DNA from: Iris pallida
Taxonomy: Eukaryota > Streptophyta > Magnoliopsida > Asparagales > Iridaceae
DNA: 64,000 nucleotides
Assembly: GCA_029216955.1 (NCBI GenBank)
Contig: JANAVB010031417.1
Span: 15,282,090-15,346,089 of the forward strand
Reading direction: 5' to 3'
Position numbers and translations under genes: made by a program. This document shows, piece after piece, positions 31,571-45,600 of this stretch. The notes beneath the pieces are model-generated. The model ran no database searches. It saw nothing but the letters and a program-made list of their open reading frames with translations, and was not told the DNA's origin. How positions within the stretch are numbered: position 1 is the first letter of the stretch; every line of letters starts with the position of its first letter.

Positions 31571-34500
31571 ATGAGGCCGATATTGATGAAAGGCCACGAG
31601 AGGCCGCTGACGTTCCTGAAGTACAATCGAGAGGGAGATCTCCTCTTCTCCTGCGCGAAGGATCACAACCCAACCGTCTGGTTCGCCGACAACGGCGAGC
31701 GTCTCGGCACTTACAAGGGCCACAACGGAGCCGTATGGAGCTGCGACGTATCCAGTAAGAATCTAGGGTTTCCAGTTTGTTCATTTTTCTCGTTCCGTCC
31801 GAAATTTGATAAAATTGTGCGATATATTGTAAATTGATGTCTCATTTAAAATATATCTATGGTTCTTCTCCGTTTCGTCTTCATTTTCCGTCTATATATT
31901 TGAAATTGATGCCTCTAGTAAGAATCTAGTATACGACACGGATGCGGGCGCATATACTGGATAATGTGTCGTGTCGAGTACATTATTTTCCTTTTTCTTC
32001 CAATATTTAGAAAAGTTTTGCCTGATCCTGCAGTAAAAATGTAGGCTTTCCTCTTCGTTCCTATTCATTTTATGTCAAATACTCAATAAATTTTGTTCAG
32101 ATCTTGTAGTTGATGTACCCCTTTAAAAATCTAGGGCCTTTGTTTTGTTCCAATTATTTTTCTGTTCCATAAGAATAAAGGGTTTCCCCTTCCTGCTCTT
32201 CTTTCTCTGTCCCTTCTTTCTCTGACAATTTTTTGTCATAGATTGGCGTATTTTCGTGTAAAGATGAAAACTTTACTGAGAAGTTGATCGCTGTTCCTTT
32301 CCCATTAAGGTTCTAGCAGCCACTGAGAGCTACATTTGTAACGATCATTGAAACGCCGTGAAGTTTCTTTGGGAACTGGTATCAGCCTGGTATGACAATT
32401 ATAATCATTATTTCTGAGGATCTCATTCTTGAACAGAAAATTTAGTAGTAGAGAGTTCTCTCCTTTAGTTCTCTTTTGTTTGGATAATAAAAAAATATAT
32501 TGGACGATGAAATGCACTCTGACCAGTGCCTTTGCAGAGATCTGATAGAAATGCATTTGCCTAGAAAGCATTGTCCGACTCTCCCTAATCTGATATTTGA
32601 AGTGTTTCCAAAGACGTTCCAATTTCATTCTAATTGTTGTGTAGATTCTAAGAAAGCATGCTTATATTATTTATAATTAAAGATTATTGTGGGATAAGTA
32701 CTTTTAATAGACTTCAAGCCACTGACTGTAATAAAAATTAGAACCTTCAACGTTCTTTTTAACCTCTCTATTTATAAATTTCACTAGATTTCTGGTTTTT
32801 TATTCTTGTTTTGAGCATTCACCCATAGGAAGCATGAATACTGAAATGCAGTGCCGTTTTGCATCGTGTCGTCAACATATCATAAGTGATACAAACACTC
32901 CAAATTATGTTACGATGCCAAAAATCAATGTTGTGATCGGTTGGCGTGTCTATTATGTCGTGTTCGTGTCTGTGCTATATTTATTCATTCATTATGTCAA
33001 AGAAAAGAAGGCATTACATTTATCAACATTCTATATATATGAATATTGACTACTAATATGTGGGTCAAAATGTTCCCCAACAATCATATCAGTACTTTGT
33101 AGTATACTTGGTATCTCTGCCTGTTGTGAACTTAGAGTCGTAGATCATTTTGTTATGTATTCTTTTCTTTAGACGAAGCATTTTTTTTGGTATTGCTTTT
33201 TCACTAACTGGACATTTAATTGGGTATGTTTAGGGGATTCTATGCGCCTTATAACCGGAAGTGCTGATCAGACAGTGAAGTTGTGGAATGTCCAGACAGG
33301 AGCCCAATTATTTACTTTCAATTTTGATGCTCCAGCTAGATATGTACAATTCTCTACCGGTGATAAGCTTGCTGTAGTCACAACAGACCCTTTTATGGGG
33401 CATCTCTCCATGATCCAAGTGAAGCGGATTGCTAGAGACCCTAGTGAACGTGAGCAACATATTCCTTCAGATTTCTCTTAGATTGTTAACTAGTTTTTTT
33501 TTTTTTTTTTCCATACTTGCAAGATATCAGTGAAATTCTGTCTTATGTAAGGCTAGGACTATCCTCCATTATGAATTTTATGATGGAGTGTTTTCATCAA
33601 TGATGCATTTGGGCTGAGCCGTTCCCATTCCACGTGGTGGCCAGATTCGGTCTCTAATGCATCTCCAATTAATTCTTTGGATTCCTTTGAGATTTCTGTT
33701 AGATCATTAAAGTATTTCCCCCATAGTTGCATGATAAAATGAAATTCTGTCTTCTTGAAGGCAAGGAGTAGCCTCAATTGGGAACTTTATAATCTTGTAA
33801 TGTATCTCCAATTAATCCTCTCGGCCTTAACATGATGGAGTTGGGTATGATGTGAGTTATTATTTGATCTTTATATGGCAATATGGTAATAATAAATAAG
33901 AGATAATTAGACAAAGATACTGTAAATTCCACGCGGGATTAGTGATTACACCTAAGATAGGTAAAGGCAAATGACTTGATACTACAATGGTTCAATCTGA
34001 AAGACTACGAGATTCATTTACTGATGTTGATGCTATATCTGCAAAAACCAAGACGTGTGCTGTATAGGTTGCAACCTGACCCCTGAAATTTCTGTAAGGG
34101 TTCAATACTTCCTGAAGAGCATATTTTCTAGATACATTGTGAGATGTCGGAAGTGAGGAGCGAGAGGGGAGAGAGAGGAAATAATGAAGGGGTAAAATAA
34201 AAATATAAAAATAAATAAATAAAATGATAATAAAATTATCTTGACACCTAAGAGGGGTAGGTGTCTCATGGAGAGACCGGTGTCTCATGGAGAGACCTTG
34301 CATGAATTACCTAGGTCTTATAGGTATTACACCCCCTTGTAATATTTTTGTTTTAAAAAAAATTATTTAGAGGGGGGAGAGAGCAGCCACCCATCTCTCC
34401 ACTGCTCTCCTCTCTCCCTCTCTTGGCCATTTCTCTCTCTCTCTCATCTCTCCATAGTTTTGACATTCCAGTTTTTGCTCTTTACGTACCCACCGGTGGG

Positions 34501-36359
34501 AAATGATAATTAATTGGAAAGACGTCTTGAGCAATCAGAGAAGTAGTAATAACCATATTTAATTGTTACAGACTCAATGATGGTACAGTGTTCTCTACTC
34601 ACCAAAAAAGTCGTACAATATTCCTTAGAGTCTATAATGGAACCATGGGCTTATACTCTGGATCCAAAGTCAACATGACATGTCAGAATTTATATCACAA
34701 ACTTTGTATGGAAGTTGTGACTGTAGCATTGCAGTATCCCTTATGGATACATAAATATTTATTATAGTTTAGGCGTGCTTAAACTACCCAGAAGATTTGA
34801 TGACAAATGTTTCACCAACTGAGAAATGAGAATATACATATATAAGACTAATTTACTTTCTATATCATGAGGAGTTATTCGGTTACGATGCGTCTAACAG
34901 TTTGTGCGAGCTTATTAAGGGCGTCAGCCTAGGCCTATTCTGGGCCTTGGCGCCTAGACCACAAGGATTCTAGGCGAATTGTAGCCACCTAAACACGTGA
35001 GATGTCCACCTCGGACCGTCTTACCCGTGTGATCCACCTCACTTTCCTTCCTTGCCCATTTAATTTCGTAGTTGAAGTAATTCAACCCAAATAAAAAATG
35101 GAAGGACTCCCGATTTCGTTCTCTCTCTTCCCGGTTGCTTTGCCTTAAAATTTGTACTTCCTCTGTTCGCTCTCTCATCCTAATTCCTTCTGCTGCGACT
35201 CCGACTCTGACTCCAGATTCTTTCAGTCTCATTCACTCTCTGTGTTTCTCTTCTCGGACTCCAGCGTCTATGCTGACTGTTGACCTCAAAACTCTGAGAG
35301 GTCTCCCTCTCTATATATATTTGCTTGCATGACAGAGATTGTACCAATCTGGGGAGGATGTGTAGCATGGATTTCTTTATGGAACACCATGAGACATCAA
35401 TGAACAAAGTCCAAAAGGTTATTCAAGTACAGACAAAAGATTAGAACCCCACACCACAACACTAAATTACACGTTTATCTTAAGTTACCTACTGTATATC
35501 ACAGATTTTAGTTTAGAAAATTTACTATAACGATAATATGTTTAAATAAATTAGATAAAACGAAAGAAGTTTGAGAAATATTGGAATAACGAAACATTCC
35601 GCCAACAGGCTCCCTTTGCTCCTTTGTTTAGCCAGGAAAAGAGAATATTTTGTTTAGCTAGGAAAGCATATCAATAATAGTAGCAACATGTTCACGTGCA
35701 TGCATGGCTGCATTAAGGGTCTGCATGGCAATTATGGTGGTAGCGGTTATAAGGTGTTCTTAGAGTAACGGAAATGAACGGTTATGAGGGGTCCGATTTT
35801 TGGTGGTTTTAAGTAGCGGCTTTTAAACCTGTCCAATCCATGCTTGGTAATTCAATAACCAGCGGTTCTGAAAGTTTTCTATAATAATAAATTTATCTTT
35901 ATGTCCATATATAAATAAAAGTTATTTTTGATAAAATATGGGTTTATGGATGTGAAGGTAACCCCAACATCAAAAAACCTTTCCTGCATTCTTGTCTCAG
36001 AAAATAACTCTGCATCCAATGGAGCTCCAAGGACAAGTACAAGACAAGTTCCTATATTTTTCTTCAATCGGAAAGAAAATTAGTAGTTATATCTATATTT
36101 TTTTTGGCGAGGATATAAATGGAATAGAATAATAAAGCCACCCAAAACCCACCGATTTGGGGTGTTTATAAAGCCACCCAAAAATACATTACACCAGTTT
36201 TGTGTGGTTTTTGAGCCGACCAAATCCAGTGGCTCAAAAAAATTAACAAGCATGGGTTTTCATAAACGGTCGGTTTAAAAACACCCAAAAGTCGGTGAAA
36301 ACACCATTACTAAGCAGACCCTAAGAGTAGAAAATTTGTAAAGGTCCTTGAAACTTAGG

Positions 36360-36414
<55 letters not shown>

Positions 36415-36592
36415 TAGTTAATAGTCATTTTATATATGTTGTATTGTTATTTGTGTTAATGAATAGTTTAATTATTGCATATACTATATTAAGGTTAATT
36501 AAATAGTTAACCATTATATGTATATTTAGAATTAATATATTCTTTAACACAAATAACAATATAACATATATAGAAATTAACTACTAATTAAT

Positions 36593-36648
<56 letters not shown>

Positions 36649-39600
36649 GTGCAATTACCTAAGTTTCAAGGGCCTTTATGAATTTCCATTCTTAATGCAG
36701 CCATGCATGCACTTGAACACTTTGAGCTGCTGGGTTTCCTCCAGTGCCACTGGCGGAATGTTTCGTTTTTCCTCAAAAATTTTCAAACTTCTTTTGTTTT
36801 ATCTAATTTATTTAAACATATTATCGTTATAATAAATTTTTTGTTTTAGTTTTGAGGCCTCGACATTGCCGCTTTGAGGCCTGCCTAGGCCTTTTTTGAC
36901 TTTGCTGTCTTGCCACTTTGACAAGATTGAGCTTGTGTCTATCTCCAATTGATAAGTTACAAACTTAGTTTGCAATTCATTTAGAAGCTCTTTTGGTTCA
37001 TGGATGAAAATTGTGCACTAAAAACCATAAAATTCTTCCTTATCTAGAGAGCTGGTACTAACTAGGCAACTTGGAAAAGGGACTTTTTTCCTGTATAGTA
37101 TTTATTTCTTCCATCTGGACTCTGGAGGGTCAATAAGAAGTTAAGAACTATTGATTCTGTTCTTAATGGCATTTGGGCTATTTACATGAGATATTGGGGC
37201 AAATTTGTCAACAAGAGAAGCTGAAATCAGTATGTGTATAAATATAACAAGGTGTAAATTTTTTAATTTTTAATTATTTATTGGTTTCCTCTTGTAGAAA
37301 CTACTGATTCTGTGCTAACAATCAAGCATCCACAAGCTCAAGGGAGATTTACTGGGGCTATATGGGGACCTTTAAACAAGACTTTAATAAGTGGCGGAGA
37401 AGATGGAATTCTCCGTATATGGGATACTGAGGTGCAGTTGTCATTATCTTTTCTGAATTTCATTCTATCATTTTGTTTCGTTTGTAAACAGTTGCATACC
37501 TGTGCTTATGCTTGAGGATCACAATCATGTCTTGCCTATTCTTTCTATGGCATTTTTTTTTTTTTTTTGCTTCCTTACATTATCCTGTTAAAAGTGATTG
37601 CTATCATGGTTGGTATACCATGTCGTGACCCATTCAAATAATTGGTTGGAAGACAATGGCATGCAAAAAATGTTAAAATGTCACTTTGCAGTAAAAAAAA
37701 AGATGTTTAACACAACTTAGCCTAGATTACTTGGTGATCAATATCGACTAATGAAGAATTCAATATCTTAGTGATCTTGATTTGTTTGTTTGCGCAACAA
37801 ATTGAACATGTGCTAAAATTTCAAGAATCTAGTGGACTTGTATGACATGAAAGATGTTAAATCAGTTGGGAGAAATCAAGCCAGAACTTTTTTTATCTAT
37901 CAAGGAAGGAGGCTACATATAGAAAATAAGGCAGTATTGTACTAGGTGTATATGACTATGTCTCTAGCCAAAGATAACCGTCTTTGATAAAAAATAAAAA
38001 CTTATTTTCATACTAAATAACTGAAGTGTAGCCTACTTATCATAAAAGGATGGATATTATTATGGATTAAAAAAAAAAATCAAAATATGCTTTGCACAAT
38101 CTTCCGGCATGTTCCTTAGCAATGATTGTATGCTTTTATCTGTAACTTATAAGGGAAGCGATGTAAAAAATAGATACTTATTTTCATACTAAATAACTGA
38201 ATTGCAGCCTACTTTTCATTAAAGGATGGGTATTATTGTCGATTAAACAAATCAAAATATGCTTTGCACAATCTTCCAACACGTTCCTTAGCTTTTCCCA
38301 TGCAATTTTCCTTTGTTTTTTTTTTTGACAATGTAAATGTGAAGTCTGGTTATGGTCTAAGCAGGCGAACCATTATACCTATAATTTTTATTTATATATC
38401 TTTGCTATATGTGAATATTATGCTGCTGCCAAATCGAACAATGTTTTATTTTTAAGATAAATCCTTTCTAATACCTGGCGTTGAATGAATCTTGTACTAC
38501 ACGGTATTGCTTTTATTTGGTTTATTCATTTTTTGTGTAGTTGAAGTATGGTAATCTAGTTGAACAAGGTTTGATGAGAGAATCCTTCTTGTGTTCTGTC
38601 CAATGCATTCCTTCATCCCATAAGGCTATAATATATAAATGCGATGTGAATATGACATGGAAGCTGCTTGTTTTATTGTTTTTAGGAATCACCCATGGTT
38701 TTGAAAAGCCTGTGAGGTTTGTGCCTAGGCGCGCCTGAGGCCTGATGCTTGTTCTTTTGATTTATTTTTTGTAAGGCGCGCCTGAGGCTCATTCACCTAG
38801 ATGCACCGCCTCATGTGCCTTGCACCTACTTTTGTGGCACGCCTTGTGCCCCTCATGACTACTTTGCTGGACACTCGTTGCACGAGGCTTATTAACCTAG
38901 TATTTTTTTCTCTGTGCCTAGGCGCGCCTGAGGCTCATTCACCTAGATGCACCGCCTCATGTGCCTTGCACCTACTTTTGTGGCACGCCTTGTGCCCCTC
39001 ATGACTACTTTGCTGGACACTCGTTGCACGAGGCTTATTAACCTAGTATTTTTTCTTTCTTTCTGTAATAGATACATTTTAGTATTTTTAATGTTATAGC
39101 ATAATTCAACTAATCTTTCTATTGTAATTAATAGGTTTTCTACCTTGACTTGATTTTATCAAGTCAACCAAGAAATATGTTCTTTGGAAATATTGTTAAC
39201 AATTGGATGCCAAGGATAGAGACACTATCAAATGTATGAAGTCAGTTAAATAATCTTTCAACTGCGATTAATAAGTTTTGTTTTGATGGATGAAGATAAT
39301 GATAAGGTAGTATTGGTTATAGAAATGACTATAGATGATGAATTTTAGGGTTTTGGAAATTTCCTATTATTACGAACTTGTGGTAGTTAGTTCCTTTCGA
39401 GTTTTCACGATGGTTAAATGTTATTAATTATTAATTATAATTTTATGTACTTCCACTTTTTACTATTTTAATGGTGTTATTAATTGATTGCATATAATAT
39501 GCGTTTGATTATTCAAAACTATAATATTAAAAAAGAGTCTAATAATGTGCGCGATGCTTTACTAAAGCCCAGTCCTCGCGCCTAGGCTCCAGAGGACCCT

Positions 39601-42600
39601 AGTGCCTTGAGTGCGCCTCACACCTTTTAAAACACTGTCACTCTCCTTTAGTTACTCTTAAGGCATCTCTTTTACATATAATTGCTGATTTTGGCATTTG
39701 AGGGTGTCTATCATGCACAATCCTTATTGAGCAGCTAGAGAGTGGAAGACATGCGTCTATCCTCTTTTATATGTGAGGAAGACTAGGTTTATAAGTGATT
39801 GTTGCCATGGTGATGGTGATGTTATTGGACTTGGTTTGATCTGTTTCATCATAATTGGCAGATTAGTGTTCATTATGTGGTTTTATTTTATGTTGTTTAT
39901 CAAATGATTTATGCGTCCATTTCTTCTCTTGTAAACATGCAGACTGGTCATCTTTTGAAGGAATCAGATAAAGATAATGGTCATCAGAAGAGAATTACCT
40001 CATTATCAAGGTCTGCAGACGGGTCCCATTTTCTGACAAGTTCCTTAGATAAATCTGCAAAGGTAAGGTGTTCAGTGACTTGACTCATTTTAACATTATA
40101 TACTTTCTCCAGCCAGTGAAATGGCTCTCATCTTTGATCCAATGAAATTCTTTGTGTTTTCATATTTTGTTAGCTATGGGATACCAGAACACTGACGCAT
40201 ATCAAGACGTACGTGACGAGTGCTCCAGTGAATGCATGTGCTTTGTCTCCACTTCTTGACCATGTATGTTATCCCAGTTTTGTTATTTAAGTTTATCATT
40301 GTTTGAGAAGAATTGCAAAATATAGAAACTATCCAAAACAAAATAGATTGATAATGTATATTATGAGTCTATGACTTGCATTTTTTAATATAATACAACA
40401 AAACTCGTCCTTTATCCCTACCCCCAAGTTCCATGGAGGCTTCATGTCACAATTTTATGGATCAAATTACCCTCCAAAGTCTGATCTTAAGAATTCTATA
40501 GATATAAAAATTAAAATTTGAAAATTGTTTTTTTCCTGGAGATGAGCAGAAGACGGTATGCTTGTTGGGACTCAATTGTAATCGGCACAAAAACATACAC
40601 TTGTATTTCATATTTACTAAATGCAGGATTTAAATTACCCAAACTATTATATCGATCAAATTTGGTTTCTTGCATGTCATTTAATGATCACTTTGGCAGG
40701 CTTGGTTTCAAGTTAGATAACTATTAATAAGCAAGTGCTGGATGAACAGTCTGATATCAGTTAGACTGTCTCATCAGGCTGTGTTGCACCGATATAGGGA
40801 CACGAAACAAGATGAATCCGACACGGTGACACGGCAATATTGAAAAATTTAGTACAAGACACGCTGGCCGACACTCCTTAGGAATAGAAAAAAAAATATA
40901 AACAAAAATTGATGGCGAGGAGGGTAGTTGCTTGCTGCCACATAGGTATAGAACGTGAGAGGAGAGTAGTCTGTACAAATATGAGATTTTTGGGAGAGTT
41001 AAAAACCCTAATACGACCCTTATATTCATGACCTTAAGTAATGAATGTAGGGTTGTGATTAGGGGTTTTTCTTCCCCAAATTGTCACATTTCTGTGGAGA
41101 ATACTCTGTACAAATATGAGAATTTGTGGAGAGTAGAAATCCTAATTCGACCTTTATATTCATGACTTTAAGTTACGGGTCGGGTCGGGTTTCTATCCAA
41201 CACGTAACTTAAGTAATGAATATAGGGTCAGGATTAGGGTTTTCCTTCCCAAATTCCCACATTTTTGTACATAGTGTTCTTCTTCTTATCCTCCAGATCA
41301 AGTGCCAACCAACAACACGGGCCTTTGTACGTTCTCTACTGTCTCTCTTGTGAATCGGTCGGTGCATTCGATGTGACATGTACTGATCCGAATCCGGAAG
41401 TGTCCCACGTAAATCCGTGTGTTGGATTCACCAGCCATTCATGCTTCCCAGCTCATTGTATGGTTCAAGAAGCTAATACTTAAATCTTTCCTTATACTCC
41501 TGCTTTTTGTGCTGCTTTTCTTTTGCATCAATATTGTTTCAACCTGTTAAATGCGTGCAAAACACGATAGCCTTTCTCCCAAGATATGGTGTTAACATGA
41601 CTTCTCTTCCAGTTGGCTTGCATGCCCATACTTTATCGGGATTCATTTCATAGAATATTTGGCAAAGCTTTTTTGCTGACATTTGGTAACACAAATACAA
41701 GTTACATGACCCTTCTCTTTATATAGGCTTGTGACAACAGCGAAAACATAAAATTTTAAACACAATCAAGAAAGCCTGAGCTGACCTGTAGTAGTCGAAT
41801 GGATGGAAAGTGATTCTTACACAAGTGACTTGGTACAATAGAGGGAATTAGTCAGGATAAAATTTAAACACTATCAAGCAAGCCTGAGCTGACCTGTAGT
41901 AGTCGAATTGATGGAAAGTGATTCTTACACAAGTGACTTGGTACAATAGAGGGAATTAGTCAGGAAAGACACGAGGTCACAGAATTGATCTAGTAGAACC
42001 TGATTTAAGCTGGCCTTTCTTTCCCTAGTCTGATGAAAACACCTCTTATCTTTTATTTATTTTAATTTATTTTTTGTAAGTGATATTGATACTACGTAAT
42101 TACTGAGGATGTTTGGCTTTGTATGTGTGTTCAATCATTTGTGAGTAATGATTTTTTCAGATTTTTTTTACTTATTTGAATAGTGACCTAGGCAAGGGCT
42201 TGTTGTTTTTCTTGACTTCGTATATAATTTAAGGAATGATCAAGTTAGTTTTTGGTTTTGGTTGAGGACACACCATCCTTATAATGTGTGATAATTTATC
42301 TCTCTACTCTGGGTTTCAGGTGGTGATTGGGGGTGGTCAGGATGCAGTGAATGTTACAATGACTGATCATCGTGCGGGGAAGTTTGAAGCAAAGTTCTTT
42401 CACAAGGTGAGTTAAATGTAAAATATTATGTCAAAAATCAAAATCCAAAGTAAAAAAAAGATTTTTGGTAATGTTTCCTATATTTGCCATCTGTTTTGAA
42501 TTGCGCACTGATAATTCCAGCATGTGAAACTTTTTATCCATGCTTTTGTTTTCTTTCCTCTAATAGATTCTTCAAGAGGAAATTGGAGGTGTGAAAGGGC

Positions 42601-45600
42601 ATTTTGGACCAATCAATGCTCTGGCCTTTAATCCTGATGGACGAAGGTTAATTTTCTGAATTTTCTGTTTCTTTATGTTGCATTAATGTGAGTGCACAGA
42701 GAATCATACCTATTTTGTCGACAAATTACATTGTTAGATTTTGTTGGTATAGGCAATACATATTTCATATTCCTGATAACTGACGCTTGATTTATTAGTA
42801 TTGAAGTAATTTTACTTGGGGATATAGTCATTGAAGTATAGTTCGACTGAACAAGAAAGTAGAGTATGAGACCCTTCACTACCTACTTTGTGTATATTTC
42901 ACATTGTTTATTCTTTGAGAAGAGTAACAAATCATTTGCTTGAATGTCTTGATGGAAACAAGTTTTCTGATTCAGAGTAGAGTTTTGTAAACATCATTGA
43001 TTGGCTTAGTTTAGGTATGTGGCTATGTGGTTCTATTGGTACTTGAGTATCTTCTTGTTTTTCAAGGGGTCTACTACTAGTACTAGATCCACAGGCTAAC
43101 TGGATGTTCTCATATGTATCTTGTAGAAGCCAAAACCTGATTTGGCTTAGTTTAGGTACGTGCCTATGTGGTTCTATTGGTACTTGAGTAGCTTCTTGTT
43201 TTTCAAGGGGTCTACTACTAGTACTAGATCCACAGGCTAACTGGATGTTCTCAGATGTATCTTGTAGAAGCCGAAACCTGATGTGCCAGGTTCGTGGACA
43301 TGGAGTCTTCCAGGTCTGATTGAATGCAAGGGAACAGAATCCAAAACCTATACGGGTCAGGCTCGTGCAAGAACTTAGTCTGATAGGTCTAAATGAATGT
43401 GAAAAAACATGCTGTCACAATTTTGAAGGCTAAAGCAGAGGATCTTTCTTTAGAAGGATAATTACGATTATCAGTCTGCGCAAGTGGATTGCATAGGATT
43501 GGCATTATCTGTTATTATAGTTTTATCTCTCTCAAATAAGTTTATCCTTTATATATGCAGTTAGTGATAAATCTGTAGTTCACAGTGGTTGGCTGGTGGC
43601 TACTTATTTTTTTCTTTTCAAATTTTTCGCGACTCACTGAGTCCTTACATTTTCAGACTTAATTTTGACAGAGAGAGTACTTGTGGCTATATGCTAGAAT
43701 CAAGCTTTCATTCTGGAGTTTGGCCTGGTCTCGGGCTTAGTTTGTTAGGGCCTTGATTGATAAACGAGGGAAACTCGGGCTTTGCAATAACAAAGGAATG
43801 TACTCTGGTATCCACCCGCATTGCTTCTTAATTTCTTATTGCCTCAGTGGATTTGATTGAGTACGACTAATCACCTAGACTCCGCTGCCGTTGTTTGCCT
43901 TGGCTGAGCCTTTCTTCATTTCATCCACATGAACAAGTTATTTTTTCTTGGTTCTATTTAATTGAAGATGTACAAGCATGGTTTAAAAAAGACGTGACAA
44001 GAGCACTGGAACTGGGCCTTGGAGATCTTGGTGATCGGTATTAGACTTACGTCCGAGCAAGGTGGACATTGAGTTTCTTAATGGATTCTAAAGATATAAG
44101 ACTTGAATTGTGAAAAATATAATATTCTCTTGAAAGAAAATAATGATGATGGGCAGTCAATGTCGTACAATAGAGAGGAGGGGAGAAGAGGATCTAGATG
44201 TAGGGACAGGGTAGCACTAATCATGATAATAAAGAAGCTACAGGATTGTCATTAGGATCATTGATTGCTAAGCCATACTTTGTGTAGGAACAATAGTCAA
44301 GGAAGGAGAATCATAGTTCTGATACTTAAGGGGGAGGAATCGCTTGCATAAGTCATATGCATCAGGGGGGTATGAAGGTACCAGCATAATAATTTTTTTT
44401 TTTTGGTAATATAGGAATATGTAAGGAATTGGATGCTAAAACCATTCTACTTAAAATGGTCAGTGTTTAGGACCTAGATGGGAACATTATGGTGACAATG
44501 GCGTACTGTTTGTTTTCTTGTATAACAGGATTTTCGTTTTTGCGTTTGGACTAAACAACTGAGAAAGGGGATAGTAGACGTTCTCATGTATATATGGCAT
44601 TGGAACATTGCAAGTGAGGTATCGGCATGAGATTTTTTTGTAATAGCAGAATACTTAAGGAGGTAGATGCTGGAACCATTCTACTTAAAATGGCTTGTAT
44701 TTAGGTGGGGTCCTGGGGAAAATTTGTGGTTACAATGACATTGTTTGTTTCTTGTATAAGTAGGGTTTCTTGTTTGAGTTTGGACTTGACAACTGAGAAG
44801 GGAAAGTTGATGTATATGGCGTTGGAATGTTGGAAGTGAGTTCTTATTAGTGACTTATTTTTTGTATGTAGTGATTATTGAAGTTCTAATATACAAGTTT
44901 TTGTGAGGAATGGTTAGCAAGGTTGCCAATAGTTTGTTGGATGCTTTTCATAAATTTATTGGATCATGAAGGAAAAATTATGCTAACAAGCTCACCTGCC
45001 AGTGCTGCCACTCTTATGTGTGTTTTAATCTTGCTTGGTATTTGGTCTCAATTAACATATTTTGGTTTTAAATTTTCAATGTTTTGGAAACTCAGAGACT
45101 CTTGTCGTACTTGTTTAATGTAATTTATGAAGGATTAAAAGGTATGGAAGGTGTTGTGGGCTATTCTGCATGCCTTATTATTGCAAAAGGTTATAGAAAA
45201 GTACTTTCGGATCAAATGTGATAGTTAAAAACAAGGTGGTGAGAGAGGTCTAGAATATTAAGAGTGCTGTTTAGGGTTTCTTTGGGGTCTTTTATGCTCG
45301 CAAGATCCTCTTCGGGATGTTTGCTTTAGGGTTATGGATGCTCAATGATTTATGCCAAATATTTATGGCAATATACGCTATTCTGACAATCAGCTTGCTT
45401 AAAAGCTGATGTTGAAGAAGATAATATGAGAGCTTTATGCTAGGTGCCTATATGGCTTCTTTTTTGCTTTTTCTCCAAAATAAATCGAACTATGAATTCT
45501 CACTAATTTTAGCTTTCATCTTCTGCCTGGTGGCTTCTTTTACTGCTTTCGAGTATGATGCTCAATGATTGCTGCCAAAGATTTATGGCAATATACGCTA

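Noticed and set aside
38541..38738. Possible extra eIF3i exon after a GTGTAG acceptor in intron 3
   Set aside because: Including it breaks the WD40 repeat between exon 3 (WDTE) and exon 4 (TGHLLKE), which join in frame without it.
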